DNA of 64,000 nucleotides from Eretmocerus hayati (lineage: Eukaryota; Arthropoda; Insecta; Hymenoptera; Aphelinidae): NCBI GenBank assembly GCA_029851415.1, contig CM056742.1, positions 114,578,246-114,642,245 of the forward strand, written 5' to 3'. The notes beneath the pieces are model-generated. The model had not been told where the DNA came from, searched no databases, and was given only the letters and a program-made list of their open reading frames with translations. This document shows, one piece after another, positions 45,502 to 57,160 of this stretch (positions within the stretch are counted from its first letter, which is position 1; each line of letters begins with the position of its first letter). Made by a program: the position numbers and the translations under genes.

Positions 45502-46100
45502 GGAGGGTGAGACGTAAATCAAGATCAACTTCTTACATTACATCATCATGATAGCCATCATCACCATCATTATTATCGTCATCAATTCACACATTTTCAT
45601 TCATCATTCTTCCACCCACTCCATCATAATCCCATCATCACCACCATCCATTCACTTTATTCACTCATCACGCCAATGATCGCGGATTTAGAGATAAAAA
45701 TTTATCTCCATTGAGGAAGGTGAGGCAAACATCAAACCTCATCACCATCATCATCATCATTCTAATCATCATCATCATCATCATCATTATCATGATCATC
45801 GTCATCCTAATAATCATCATCATCAATACACCATTTGATCATTATCCACTCCATTCTTCCATCATTTTTCTTCGATCTCACCATACCTCAATCACCACCT
45901 CCATTCATCAACGTTATCAACTCAATACGCCAATGATCGCCGATTTAGAGATAAAAATTTATCTCTATTGAGGAGGGTGAGGCAAACATCAATACTCTTC
46001 ATCATTACATCATCATCATTACATCTTCATCATCTTCATCTCCATCATCGTCATCATCAACACTCCATTTAATCATCATCATCATACATCAAATATTAAC
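45502..46100. repeat. Tandem repeat of 210-260 bp units with embedded (CAT)n
   Basis: Units start GGAGGGTGAG or GGAAGGTGAG at 45502, 45714 and 45972. Units 1 and 2 end in CGCCAATGATCGC.GATTTAGAGATAAAAATTTATCT, whose last part is a palindrome. Between these constant blocks lie (CAT/ATC)n microsatellites of different lengths, the longest at about 45737-45795. The third unit is partial. Confidence 0.85.
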
Positions 46101-46240
46101 ACATCAGACATTCATCAAACCATTCATTAACTTCATTGACTAGATATCATGATAACATCATACATCAAACATTGTTTCATCAAACATGTATATTGTTGTA
46201 TACATAAAATGAGTGCAGCAAAAACGACTGCATGAAGACG

Positions 46241-46680
46241 ACAGATCCCGCACAGTCTTCGTTAGGTGGTTGCCTATATCAGAAGAATCGGTGAGAGAAG
46301 AATCCCGCAGAAGAAGACGAAGGGCCAGCAGAACAAGTGCGCAACTATATTATCGTGAAAAGTGTAAGTGTGAGTAAAAGTGTAAGTGTAATACCGAAAA
46401 CAACAGATCCCGCCAATCTTCATTAAGCGGTTGCCTACATCAGAGGAATCAGTAAGGATAGTAAATCAACAAAGGACAACCATGGAAGCCGAACGTCGGA
46501 GAACAATCTACAGCGAATCGTGAAATGTGTATGTCAACGTGTAAGTGTAAGTGAAAGTTCAAGTGAGAAGTGAAGAATCAAAGTGAAAAGTGATGTGAAG
46601 TGAACATTGAAAACGACCAGCACAGAAGCACCCGCAAAAGCAGACGAAGGTACAGCAGAACAAAGGCGCAATTATATTAT
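46241..46680. repeat. Diverged tandem repeat with ACAGATCCCGC and GTAAGTGT words
   Basis: ACAGATCCCGC...GGTTGCCTA.ATCAG occurs at 46241 and 46403. CCGCA.AAGCAGACGAAGG..CAGCAGAACAA..GCGCAA.TATATTAT occurs at about 46303 and 46630. AAGTGTAAGTGT clusters follow each. Roughly two units of 160-280 bp. No coding frame. Confidence 0.6.
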
Positions 46681-48019
46681 AAAACATACAAGAAACTTGG
46701 TAAGTGCTGAATATAAGTAATTTATGAAAAATCTTGAAACTGATACATAATAATAAGTCTGTAGTTAATAAATACTAGTGAATGTATGTGTGATGAAATG
46801 GATGTAAAAATTTCGCATGATTAATTTAGTGGAGTTCCATTTCCTTCCAATAAATAAAATCATGACAAAAATTTCCTCAACCCCACCAACTCCCTATCCT
46901 CCCTAATCCTGCGTTTCATTGACAAAGACAGAACTAACTCGGACAGAACAGATTCATGACCGGAGCAGGTGATGAAGCCACTTTCCTGTGTCTGTTTGAC
47001 TGCATAGTAATGTCCACGGACGAGATCTATGTACCATACGCAGATGCTTGAGGGAATTTGATGAATTCTAATGCAAAGGAAGGGACCTGACCGAGTGACG
47101 CACTGACGAACTCTAGACAGTAGACTATAACAGTGAATAGAAATCTATATTAATGTATTAATCTTCTGTAAATAAAGCCAGGATGTAGTTTTTCTTCGAT
47201 TCGCGTAATTTTTCAATTAAGGGCTATATCAACCCATAAGAAAATCTAGTGATTTTCACTTAGAAATTATCAGTCGGAAAAAATATAATGCCTTTTCTCA
47301 ATAGAAAAATAGTTTTTGATCGAATAAGAGAAAATCTAGTGATTTTCCAGGTAAAATCAATCCCTAGAGCTTTTTCAGATAAGGTTAGCCCTTCCAGGGA
47401 AAAATTCTAGTATTTTTTCAGGTAAGGTTGGTCAATATAGGGGAAAATCTAGTGATTCCGGACGAAAAACGATCACGCAGATCAATATTAAGAAATTTAC
47501 ATGAGTCATTCTGGAGCAAGCTGGACAAAACCATCACCAGGGGGGTTTGGCAAAAAGTCAAGAAAAATTTTCCCAGTCAGCACTAGTACTGGTATTGTGT
47601 TCAAATAGTACGAAAAAATATCTTCAGATTATTTTGACCCTCCCTGTGGGCCCTGGAGCCCATAAAAGAGCCATTCTAGGCCCTCCCATGTAAAAATGGG
47701 GACACTGTGATCACATGTGAACACCTGTGAGACGGTTCAAAAATATTTTTTAATTCTGAGAACTTATTATGGCTTAATGTCCTGGGAATATAGCATCAAT
47801 AACTCACGGTATTGATTTCACTTCACTCGAAAAATCCCTCGAAGCCAATCTCGTATTCAAAGAATAAATACAGAATCGAATTCATTCTCCTATTCGAGGA
47901 AACGTGATTATCTTCGAAATTCAAAGGGGTGTTTGACAGATCGGTGACGAGTGTGCAATTTCTTATTCTTTGACATATTTTCTATCAAACGTGATTCATT
48001 ACATTCATCTAAATTTCAG
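46681..48019. repeat. Non-coding DNA with GAAAATCTAGTGATTTTC repeats
   Basis: GAAAATCTAGTGATTTT or close variants occur near 47239, 47330, 47398 and 47441, partly with CAGGTAAGGTT after them, as a loose tandem. The rest, including 47500-48019, shows no gene. Confidence 0.5.
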
Positions 48020-48470
48020 AGCTCACTCGAAGGACTATCAAAGCTCACCAGCTCTCCGGAAAATTTACTAAAGCGGTGGGATGAAACTTACACAGCTCGT
48101 CAAGAATATTCATTACGACTAGATGTTGGTGTAAATGGTTATCTTAACAGATTTTCATTTCTCAAATTACAACGTGGACCGGAACTAGTAAGGGAATTGC
48201 AATCCCGCTTATTGATTATGATCTACTGAAAATAGTCTCATATGAATATTCTTCAAGGTTTTAAGAAACTTTTCAATCGACTATCTTAGTAGAGAAAAGT
48301 TCTTACATCTGCATTGGAATGTCATAAAATCATCCATAATTCAAAAAGTACGCCAAATACACCAAGGATGAAGCTTCTTGCTCTGGGCCTTACCAATCAC
48401 TGACTTCTTGCACATTTACTGAAATACAATCTTTGCTTTTTCGACGTTTCAGGTTATCCTAATCGAATGA
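48020..48470 (+). CDS. Two splice-bounded terminal exons of an unrecognised gene
   Basis: An exon of exactly 56 codons (48020-48187) lies between a good acceptor (ATCTAAATTTCAG) and a GTAAGG donor. After a 265-bp intron a second acceptor (CTTTTTCGACGTTTCAG) opens an exon reading VILIE and a TGA at 48468-48470. Joined, the end reads FSFLKLQRGPEL then VILIE. The WDETYTARQEY and YLNRFSFLKLQ blocks resemble the C-terminal part of transposon-associated insect proteins that end in a 'fP.L....GyeLi..DF' pattern. That is a family impression, not a firm match. The N-terminal exons were not found. A degraded, TE-linked gene is as likely as an active one. Confidence 0.45.
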
Positions 48471-49884
48471 ACTCTATGCAGAAAAGCAAGATGTAGGCTC
48501 TGGCCGTGCAGTTTTTTGTTTACGCCATTTTCCTCGGGAAGGTTGTTCATCCAAGACAGGCGGAAATCGTTTGTGCTGAATGTTCATGTAAGGATGCAGC
48601 AACTAAGTTGCTAATAAAACAAAACTTTCGGAATCATTCCGTTGTATCAATCGTATATTTACAGGAAACGATAGATCTGAAGAACTCCATTAAAAACCTC
48701 ACAAAGAAACTACACCGGAAGAAAAAAAAGGCTCCAGCCTCTCATTACCTTTTTAGGGAAAATTCCCGATATTACTCAACAGTTTATAGTATTCTTCGAT
48801 GTCAGAAACGAATAAAAAATTTGTGTTGCAGCTCTTGATTTGGCTTTTGCAAGTTAATAGATTCATAATAGATTCGCGAACTTGCCGCACCGATTGTGGC
48901 GCCTCGGATCAGCTTATCCGGACTCCGGATTACGACTATAAATTCGGGACTCACACCGCAAAGACTAATCCGAAATGACAGGACCAATATATAGCTGAAA
49001 AAATCAGAATAGTCTTCTCATCGCCATTTCCTACCTTGAAAGTAGGTCCTCTGACTGATGGTCAAAGAATTACAATTCAAACATGGTATGAAAAACGTCA
49101 CAGCAGTAACACTGCGTTGTCGGTCAAAGTGAAGGTCTTGCACCTTCCAAACTCCAACGTCCGATGAATTTTTTACTCGGTGTCCGATTATCACGAGAGA
49201 TTGAAACCCGCTGTGATTTTCGATAAAGAATTATGGTGTCCACGAAAGCGCGTTGGAAGGCAAGGGCTCGGCCTAAGATTGTCCGAGACGGCGGAGGGTC
49301 AGCTGATCTGATAACAACTTTCGATCTTCAAAACCTCCGTGGCTCTTGTGAGACTAAAGAAAAGCACGAGATAAATTGCTTCTGTTCAAGGAGTCTGGCT
49401 TCCAGGACATTAACGCATCAAATTTTCATGCTCTTTCAAGCTTGTAGCTTGAAAGGTTTCCACAAAAATGATGCCTTTACATAGACAAGAGGAGGGAATT
49501 TTCATGAAAGTGTCCCAACAAAACTTTCTTGTTTCAAATCCTCAAGTGAATTTCGAAAATTATCGAGTAGGTCAGAATAGTGAAGAATCAAGAATAACGT
49601 TTTCGGCCCACCAAATGCTTTTCAGGCGAATGTGCAGCAGGGGAATTCCGTCAATCGATGAAACCGATGATCGGTGAGATTGAAACACAAACTGGATAAC
49701 TAAATAGTATAATTATGACTGCTCTTTTGTTGATAACATTTTTTAAATCAAACTTTCAATCATCCTCTTCATGAAAACAAATAAAAAATCTTGTATGCAC
49801 TGTAGAGTATGCTTCGGATTAAGTTTGATCAGCGACGCAACATATACACTTTTTCCGGTATATGTGGGGTGAGTTGTAACTTAA
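48471..49884. pseudogene. Possible exon scraps of a transposon-associated gene
   Basis: A frame at 48506-48838 contains a GTAAGG donor-like site near 48592 and an acceptor (TATATTTACAG) near 48666. The latter opens ETIDLKNSIKNLTKKLHRKK, a basic coiled-coil-like stretch. At 49300-49330 the words LITTFDLQNLRG recall 'vlTfDLQ' in insect transposon-derived proteins. Both are isolated and no continuous model can be built. Low confidence. Confidence 0.3.
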
Positions 49885-50265
49885 GGCGATGCGGTCACCG
49901 TGCACGCTGAAAGTTATTCGCACTTTTATCAAATTTGCTTGCGATTTGGGTGAAACGACGAGAAGACCCGCGTTTATTATCATCTAACTTGAGTTCGTCT
50001 TCTCGTCGTTTGGCTCAAATCGCAAGAGAATTGGATAAAAGTGGGAATAACTCGGCCGCGGGAACCTCCTCACCTACAATATAGGTACTTTGTTATTCTC
50101 ACTTTTATCCGATTCTTTTGCGATTTGAGCTAAACGACGAGGAGACGAACTCAAGTTAGATGATATTAAACACTCGTCTTCTCATCGTTTGGTCCAAATC
50201 GCAAGTATGTCAGAGAAAAGTGCGAATAGCTTTCAGCGTGCACGGTGCACGGTGACCGCATCGCC
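49885..50265. mobile_element. GGCGATGCGGTCACC MITE, copy 2, with TTAA duplication
   Basis: The 381-bp element is flanked by TTAA at 49881-49884 and 50266-50269. Ends are GGCGATGCGGTCACC and its complement. Inside, four related segments (…AAACGACGAGAAG…) form two nested hairpins, so the element is a palindrome of palindromes. Copy 1 is at 20633-21007. The superfamily is TTAA-specific (piggyBac or Kolobok type). Confidence 0.9.
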
Positions 50266-50269
50266 TTAA

Positions 50270-50870
50270 AAAGGTAATATTCGACCGCTTTTGGTGGGCC
50301 AACTACCGTTGGATGGAAGGCACCACGATAGCTACATTCGGATCGATTCTTACATGCAATTTTTCGAACCAAACATAGCTGTTGTGGTGCTTTCCACCAC
50401 GTTTTGCTCAACGATGGAACCAACAGAGAATATTAAGAGGTACCACCATGAATGGTAGGATGTTGGTTTTCAGCGAATTTGACTGAATCGGCAATCAGTC
50501 GATACAGCTCGAAGAGCTGAACAAAAGTCTCTATGTACCGTTAAGCTCGAAAAATTCTAGCTCTCCAATGATTTGGTCGCAAAGTCGCCGAATTTAACCG
50601 AGCTCAACTAGAGTTGAGGCACAAATCGAACAATAACATACGTTCGAATTCGCTAAGCTCGTTCGGTATTTCACAACCAAGTACAGGTGACCAAGTAGGG
50701 ATGCAGTCTAAACGGAACAACAAGAAGTTTCCGGTTCCCGCGATGTCCGCAGTCTTTACTATAGTCTCCATGATGGAAGCTATGGGAGTGGAACGCGCAG
50801 GCGCGGACACTGGAACAGCCGCGGGCATGACTACCCCCACTCTTACCATTACTTCCCTTGATTAAAACTC
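50270..50870. other. No gene recognised
   Basis: Opposed frames at 50604-50849 and 50614-50865 cover the same bases. Nothing is recognised. Confidence 0.4.
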
Positions 50871-50997
50871 GAAACCTTTATTGAGCAGAGAATCGATGTT
50901 TTCGAATTCGATTCGATATTGGACAACGTCGAAGCGATATTGCACTTTCCGATTATTTTGATCTCGATGTATTCTAGACGATCTTATCATATCGATA
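50871..50997 (-). repeat. Inverted partner of the coding-like repeat at 60366
   Basis: On the minus strand the translation IDMIRSSRIHRDQNNRKVQY continues into QYRIEFENIDSLLNKGF, closely matching the plus-strand copy at 60366-60493 and then stopping at TTTTAA. Many third-position differences leave the protein little changed. Confidence 0.65.
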
Positions 50998-51434
50998 CTA
51001 GCCAAGTAAATGCGCGCTACGCGCGCGGTCGCTAGTAAGAGTTGCATATAATAGTGTACGCGCGGATTTCACGTTATTTTTTTTATAAATATTTTTTTCA
51101 TAACTAAAATTTTACCCATTGAAATGATAGAACATGTCTAGATGAAGAACTCCAAATAAGTCAAGGTTGAAACTTGTTGAGCCTAATTTTTGTAAATTTC
51201 CCAGGAATTTAAGAGTCAACTCCTCTTATCGCAAATGCAATGACACCCAACTCTATGATTATCCTCAATTTTGCAATGATGTATATCAATTTAGCGCTTT
51301 TATCTCTTGCATTGCCCATTAGCATACCGTTATTCCAAGACAGTTGAACCACTTAATAATTTTGGACCCAAGTCCGTCTACATTCTTGACGTACAAGATA
51401 TCAAGATCTCTTGTAGCGATCGCAATTAATGATA
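50998..51434. other. No gene seen
   Basis: A short GCGCGCTACGCGCGCGGTCGC-like GC-rich spot (about 51010-51030) is followed by AT-rich sequence. Confidence 0.4.
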
Positions 51435-51554
51435 CACTGTAAGAAGAAATTCTTAAAGTCAGGAAAAATCATATTGAATTACGACAAACCCCCTAACCTT
51501 CAAATGTTAACTTTCAGACGATGAGCCTGATTTTGAGAACTTCTTCTTACAGTG
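51435..51554. mobile_element. 120-bp TA-flanked MITE
   Basis: TA|CACTGTAAGAAGAA...TTCTTCTTACAGTG|TA, with TIRs of about 31 bp that also share the inner CCTGA block. The TA duplication points to a Tc1/mariner-type MITE. Confidence 0.8.
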
Positions 51555-51556
51555 TA

Positions 51557-52701
51557 CACTTGTATATCAATGAACATTAAATTCGTGCACTTGTTGAATA
51601 ACTTTTGACGTATAAACAATACCAATAGGCTCGTGTAACGAACTTGTATTAGATTGAGTAGATCTATCAAAATTTTTTATTGATATAGTTGCTGGTGCCA
51701 TGGAAGAAGATGAATTTGCCCATTCCCCTCATTGTGATAACGCCAGCATTCCACCTTTGGTCATGAACATCTTCCCATCTCGCGATCTCATGACCTAAGG
51801 CCTAAGGATGATATTCCGCGGAGTAGTATATATTTTCTATCCAATTTCCTAGTATGTCTAAACATTCAATAAGGCCTGTAATGAATTTCAGCACTTTTTT
51901 ACATGTCCGGCTAGGAATATCGTTCGAAACGAATGATGATTTACAGTGTTCACGTGAGTCAGTGTGCTCTCCAGAGTAACATTTAGAAAAAAAGATATTC
52001 ACACCAAATGCGAAAATATTTATAACCTTTGATTCATGACAGATATTTATCCATGCAAATATTCCACGTACCTTTAAAGGATATACATTGTAAAACATTG
52101 AAAATTGAAACATTCGAGTATCTTTACTTTGGATTCCAGTATGCGAGTTAAATTTGTGGGACCAAAGAAAATTTCGACTCAAATTGGTAATACTGGTCGA
52201 TTCACCTGTCCTTAACTGACCTGGCTCTCATCAACAATTGATTGCTCAAACGTCAGAGATATCATAGTTTTCCAACGAAACGTTGCATGAAGCTTGACCC
52301 CATACAACTCGATCTTATTATCCAATATGAAGATTGACTCTATCTTTTTTTCAAAAAAAGCTCAACGTACTGATTAAAAGTGCTAGTTCCCTCGGCATTC
52401 TCGTAACGGCTTGTGATATAACGATGTACGGCTTGATCTACTGTTCAGTCTTTCGCCGATTCTTGAAATTCTGTAATGTTTGAATAATTAGCGTGACCTA
52501 TATTGTTTTAGGAATGATTAGGTTGACCTCCGAGTGTTATTGATTCATGATGAACTGAATTTTGTGATATTTTGCAAGTGAGCTAGTTATTGATATAATA
52601 AATATCATCCGGATGTGCAAGAAAAATCGGAATATGAACATTTTCCGTAGTTTTGGGCACTCCTAATTGACATACTGATTGAAATTCATATTCATACGAG
52701 C
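51557..52701. other. AT-rich DNA, no gene recognised
   Basis: The minus-strand frame 51802-52182 (126 codons) has no recognised motif. The minus-strand reading of 52583-52750 is discussed with the palindrome. Confidence 0.4.
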
Positions 52702-55199
52702 CATTCTTTTTATTATCACCAGGTTTTTGGTCGATGGTCAGGGATTTTTCTGTAACTGTCTGTAGGTACATGTTATACATGATGAAAGAAGATGAAAAGC
52801 ATAGTTTATAGGTCCCAAAATTCATCCGTGCGGGCTTGACGCGCTATTTTCCTTTTTAAAATTTGCAAATAAATCGACTTTTTCATTTTTTGATTGATTT
52901 TTTACGGATGTAAGACCCATTGAAAAATTTCTTTCGAACACATATTCCGACATAAAAAAAGCTGAATTTTACGAAAAAAAATACTTTCAAATCTTGAAAG
53001 GGTCAACAGAACCTCAAAAAAGTAGTTTTTCTGCATAAAAACGTTTTTTTGGCCCTTCAGTCAGATTTTATCTCGAATTCAATATTTTTATCGGATTCCT
53101 CGTCAAATTTTACGTCGAAAACCATTCTTAACTCGGATGGGATTGGCCGCTATGATTTCAACCTTAGAAACAGGGCCATAAATGTAGTGCTAAATTGCGT
53201 GGTTTTGGAGGGAGACTTATTCCACTGGACAACGAAACTGTGGGTTAGGGATAGTGCATTGACCGGACAATCACTTTTTTGTGTATCTTTTGACGTAGAA
53301 ACCGAATCCGAAGCCAGTTTTGCACTTAGCCATCAGGATTTTTTTGGAATCGCGAAATAGTGAGCTTCTGCAAAACTGCGTTTTCAGCGTTTTTTGCAGA
53401 TTTTGTAGATATATGATTTAGATGGTGCAACGTTGCAGCGAGCTTTGAGCGTACTCGAATTATGATTTCTCACGTATTTTGTCCTGCTGAACACGACGGC
53501 AGTACTCTAAGAAAGCTAGGATGCGTTCGAGACCAGTCGTAAGATGATTCTTCGAGTTGCTATCAGCAAAACTTACCTGATTTTGCAATAAATCTCCAAA
53601 CGCTCACGAATTCGATCAGAAACATCTTTTCACAACTCATGAGGGCGTATTTTCTTCGTTTTCATGTATACGACGAGGGAAAGTTATTTTCAATAGCCCA
53701 AGAACGGATGGGACCTGTATGCATCTACTATTCTGAAAGACGCGTTCTGAGCATTATCTGTACAAGGCTCAAGCCTCCTCGTGATGAGTCAAATCGTGAG
53801 TTCTTTTCCCTACGTCCCTCGGAAACTGCTGTCTGCGTAGTTCTGTTCTGTTACCATGACACGATATCTGGAATTGCGGAGATCTATACTTCGGTAATAT
53901 CAAGTGAACCTCGATATATCATTAAGATCCTGTCAATCATGTTTACATTGTATTCCATCCCAAGCTTATGTGGGCACTTCAATAGTTCCATTCCGAAAGC
54001 AACTGGATCTAAGCACCCGGAGTTAGATACACCATTCAGGTGTGATTGAAAGGGGATCATTTGGATAATCTCAAAGCTACATACGTTAGACAAGAGAACT
54101 CGAAATTTGACTCACCATTAGGAGGCATGAGCTCACCTAAAAAAAATGCTTCAACCTTTTTTGTTGCGAAATCTGTACGATGGCCTAGTCTATGTTTGGG
54201 ATATTGCAAATATTTCTTCCTCGTTGTATACATGAAAACGAAGAAAATACGCCCTCGTGAGTTGTGAAGGTATGTTCCTGGTCGAGTTCGTGAGCGTTTG
54301 GAGATTTATTGCAAAATCAGGCAAATTTTGCTGATGCAACTCGAAGAATTACTTTACGACTGGTCTCGAACGCATCCTAGCTTCTTCAGAGTACTGTCGT
54401 CGTGTTCAGCAGGTCAAAATACGTGAGAAATCATAATTCGAGTACGCTCAAAGCCCGCTGCAACGTTGCACCATCTAATTCATATATCTACGAAATCTGC
54501 AAGAAACGCTAATTACGCAGTTTTGTAGAAGCTCACTATTTCGCGATTTGAAAAAACTCCTGATGGCTAGGTGCAAAACTGGTTTGGGATTCGGTTTCTA
54601 AGTCAAAAAATACACAAAAAAGTCATTGTCTGGTCAATGCACTATCCCTAACCCACAGTTTCGTTGTCCAGTGGAATAAGTCTCCCTCCAAAACCACGTA
54701 ATTCACCACTATTTTTATGACCCTGTTTCTAAGGTTGCAGTCATAGCGGCCAATCCCATCTTAGTCCCAGCTTTTTAAGAATGGTTTTCGACGTAAAATT
54801 TGACGAGGAATTCGATAAAAATATTGAATTCGAGTTAGAATTTGGCTGAAGGGCCAAAAAAACGTTTTTATGCAGAAAAACTACTTTTTTGAGGTTCTGT
54901 TGACCCTTTTCAGATTCGAAAGTATTTTTTTCGTAAAATTCAGCTCTTTTTACGTCGAAAAATGTGTTTGGAAGAAATTTTTCAATGGGTCTTACATCCG
55001 TAAAAAATCAATCAAATAATGAAAAAGTCGACTTTTTTGCAAATTTTAAAAACGAAAATAGCGCGTCAAGCCCGCACGGATGAATTTTGGGACCTATAAA
55101 CTATGCTTTTCATCTTCTTTCATCATGTTTAACATATACCTAAAGTTACAGAAAAATCCCTGACCATCGACCAAAAACCTGGTGATAATAAAAAGAATG
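52702..55199. repeat. 2.5-kb palindrome containing an exon-like segment in each arm
   Basis: Arms of about 1 kb (52702 to about 53720, and about 54170 to 55199) turn around a spacer of about 450 bp. The outermost 50 bp of each arm, read outward, is a splice acceptor plus the start of a reading frame, KSLTIDQKPGDNKKN. No target duplication is visible at the arm ends. The frame at 53639-54049 spans the spacer and is unrecognised. Confidence 0.75.
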
Positions 55200-55244
55200 A
55201 CGTATACGTAGAATTGTCGGTATTAGCCGAGAATTCTCATTCCG
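55152..55244 (+). CDS. Candidate internal exon, 93 bp, gene unrecognised
   Basis: It is preceded by a pyrimidine-rich tract and TTACAG (ending 55151) and followed by GGTAAGA (donor GT at 55245). The frame is open with phase 1 at both ends and reads KSLTIDQKPGDNKKN, then DVYVELSVLAENSHS. The left half lies within the palindrome's right arm, and its inverted copy in the left arm (52750 downwards) reads KSLTIDQKPGDNKKN and then diverges to GSYEYEFQSVCQLGVPKTT. I cannot name the protein. The exon suggests that the palindrome lies in, or has copied part of, a gene. Confidence 0.4.
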
Positions 55245-55347
55245 GTAAGAACTCACGAGTAATATATCTGACAGATACACTCTCTATATTTGCATGCTCG
55301 GATTTTTTTATCCTTGGAATACTGGGAAAAAAGGAAAACGCTTTTCA

Positions 55348-56329
55348 TATGAGTAATTCCACGCGAAAGCGGACCACGAATTGCAGACATATCTCAGATT
55401 GTTTTTCCACTATTCTTAATCGATTCTATGGTCCAAAAAATGAACTTTTCACCCTCCATGCGGTGAAAAAGAAATTTTTTGTTTCCGTGGGGAATATCTT
55501 TGTGATAGTGTTTTTACTAGGTTAGGGAAATTTCCTTCAAAATGAGTACCTGGCGAAGTCAATTTTATCTACTGGGCCCAAAGTTACATCACATTAATGA
55601 TGAACCATCCTCAAGAGGGGTAAATGCAGATCTTGCACGAATTTCCCATTACTATCGTGACTCGAGTAGAAGTGTCATCATTTTTCAGACCTTCTAACTT
55701 TGGTCCCAGTACATCGAATCGACTTCACCAAGTATAGTCATTTTGAAGGAAATTTCCTTGACTTTTCAATGGAATTGGTTTCAGCAGTCTAAATTCCTGC
55801 GCATGCGCAGAAAAATTCATTTTTCAACCGAAAAGGCTGAGAATATTGATAAAACGTAAAAAAAACAGCGTAGAACCCAAAAACAAAGATCGGGACCACT
55901 TTTTTCTGGAAGAACACGCAATTTTACATCGAAAAATGGATTTCCAGATTTTTAGAAAATTAGGTTTTTGAGGAAATGAATTTTTTCTGTTTTTCACCTT
56001 TTCGCTCATAGGGGGCGTCCGTAGCCTCAAAAAAAATTTTTTGAAACATATTTCGATAGATTTTTGAAAGACCTTTCGAATGCCACTATTTGCGTGGTCG
56101 TATCTTACCTCAAGTCGGAACTACACCCATTTTACTGAAAAAAGATTGGTATTTTTTCCTAAAAACACTATCACAAAGATATTCCCCACGGAAACAAAAA
56201 ATTTTTTTTTCACCCCATAGAGGGTGAAAAGTTCATTTTTTGGACCATAGAATCGATTAAGAATAGTGGAAAAACAATCTGAGATATGTCTGCAATTCGT
56301 GGTCCGCTTTCGCGTGGAATTACTCATAT
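55348..56329. mobile_element. Foldback with conserved-looking arm frame
   Basis: Arms 55348-55519 and 56159-56329 are inverted copies. Both translate to NSTRKRTTNCRHISDCFSTI and onward with one or two changes, simply because the copies are recent. A smaller inverted pair is nested in the spacer (55526-55767: GGAAATTTCCTTCAAAATGA and its complement). No target duplication is assigned. Confidence 0.7.
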
Positions 56330-56369
56330 TACATTTTTTCCTGATAGTAGAACCCGAGAACATATTTAA

Positions 56370-56824
56370 GGAGGCTTGCGCGCGTGGTGCCGTACCGAGC
56401 GCGGGGCCCTACGCGCAGGTAGTCAGGCCTTTCTATTTTCCGTTACGATCCTGACGCTACATATAGGTATACTCACAGTGCAAGCTGTGCAATGCGGCGC
56501 GCTGCTCCACGCTCAAAACTCACTTTGAACTCAATTTACTCAAAATTTAGATCGCCAACGTATCAATTTTTTTACACCATTAGACGCATGATGCAAAATA
56601 GCGTCAAATTATCCCATGAATATCGATTTTGGTCGTTTAGTTGCCGCACCAGCTCGTTTTAACGTGTTTATCCCATAAGATTACGTGTGTAAGGATTTTT
56701 TCTGCCAAATGGGTTTACTCGAGATTTTCATCGCCAACACATATTTTTCTTGATAGATTATGATTCCTCATATAAGTAACTTTTAAGCAGTTTCTTCGTT
56801 TTGTTAAAATTTGCGCGTGCCTCC
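56370..56824. mobile_element. TTAA-flanked element, 455 bp
   Basis: TTAA (56366-56369) then GGAGGCTTGCGCGCG; the right end GCGCGTGCCTCC is followed by TTAA (56825-56828). The imperfect TIR is about 12-15 bp. The GC-rich left end recurs at 19741-19835. It lies 40 bp right of the foldback arm. Confidence 0.8.
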
Positions 56825-56926
56825 TTAAGATTCTGATCCAAGTCGCGAGGCTCGGGATTCGATACCTATATTCTCACTTACCTAGGCGCGTGGTCTCTAA
56901 TTGTTTTGAAATTTCGATACAGTACA

Positions 56927-57160
56927 TCAGAATTTCATCGGAACTGTGTAGTTTGATTCTCGCAAGCTTTCAATTTTGACTCGGGGAAAAGCTTCTCGAA
57001 ATCTGTTTAGTTCTTGTAACTGCATGCTCAGATGAACAGTTTTCGAGAGGAGGGAGGAAAACGCTTGTAACCACTGAAGCTCAAAGACGGTGTCAACTTC
57101 GGAATTCGGGCAAAAGAGACAATTTTTCGATTTGCATATACATTCTGCAACCGGACACAT
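56927..57160 (-). CDS. Hypothetical 77-codon frame
   Basis: Starts with a true ATG and opens CPVAECICKSKNCLFCPN, cysteine-rich, then VFELQWLQAFSSLL and LQELNRFREAF. No domain is recognised and no splice signals are clear. It is reported because it overlaps no repeat and no competing frame. It could be a gene fragment or chance. Confidence 0.25.
   Translation of the reverse strand: MCPVAECICKSKNCLFCPNSEVDTVFELQWLQAFSSLLSKTVHLSMQLQELNRFREAFPRVKIESLRESNYTVPMKF

Noticed and set aside
45700..45830. CRISPR-like array from regular CAT spacing
   Set aside because: Simple trinucleotide microsatellite in a eukaryotic context; no repeat-spacer structure.
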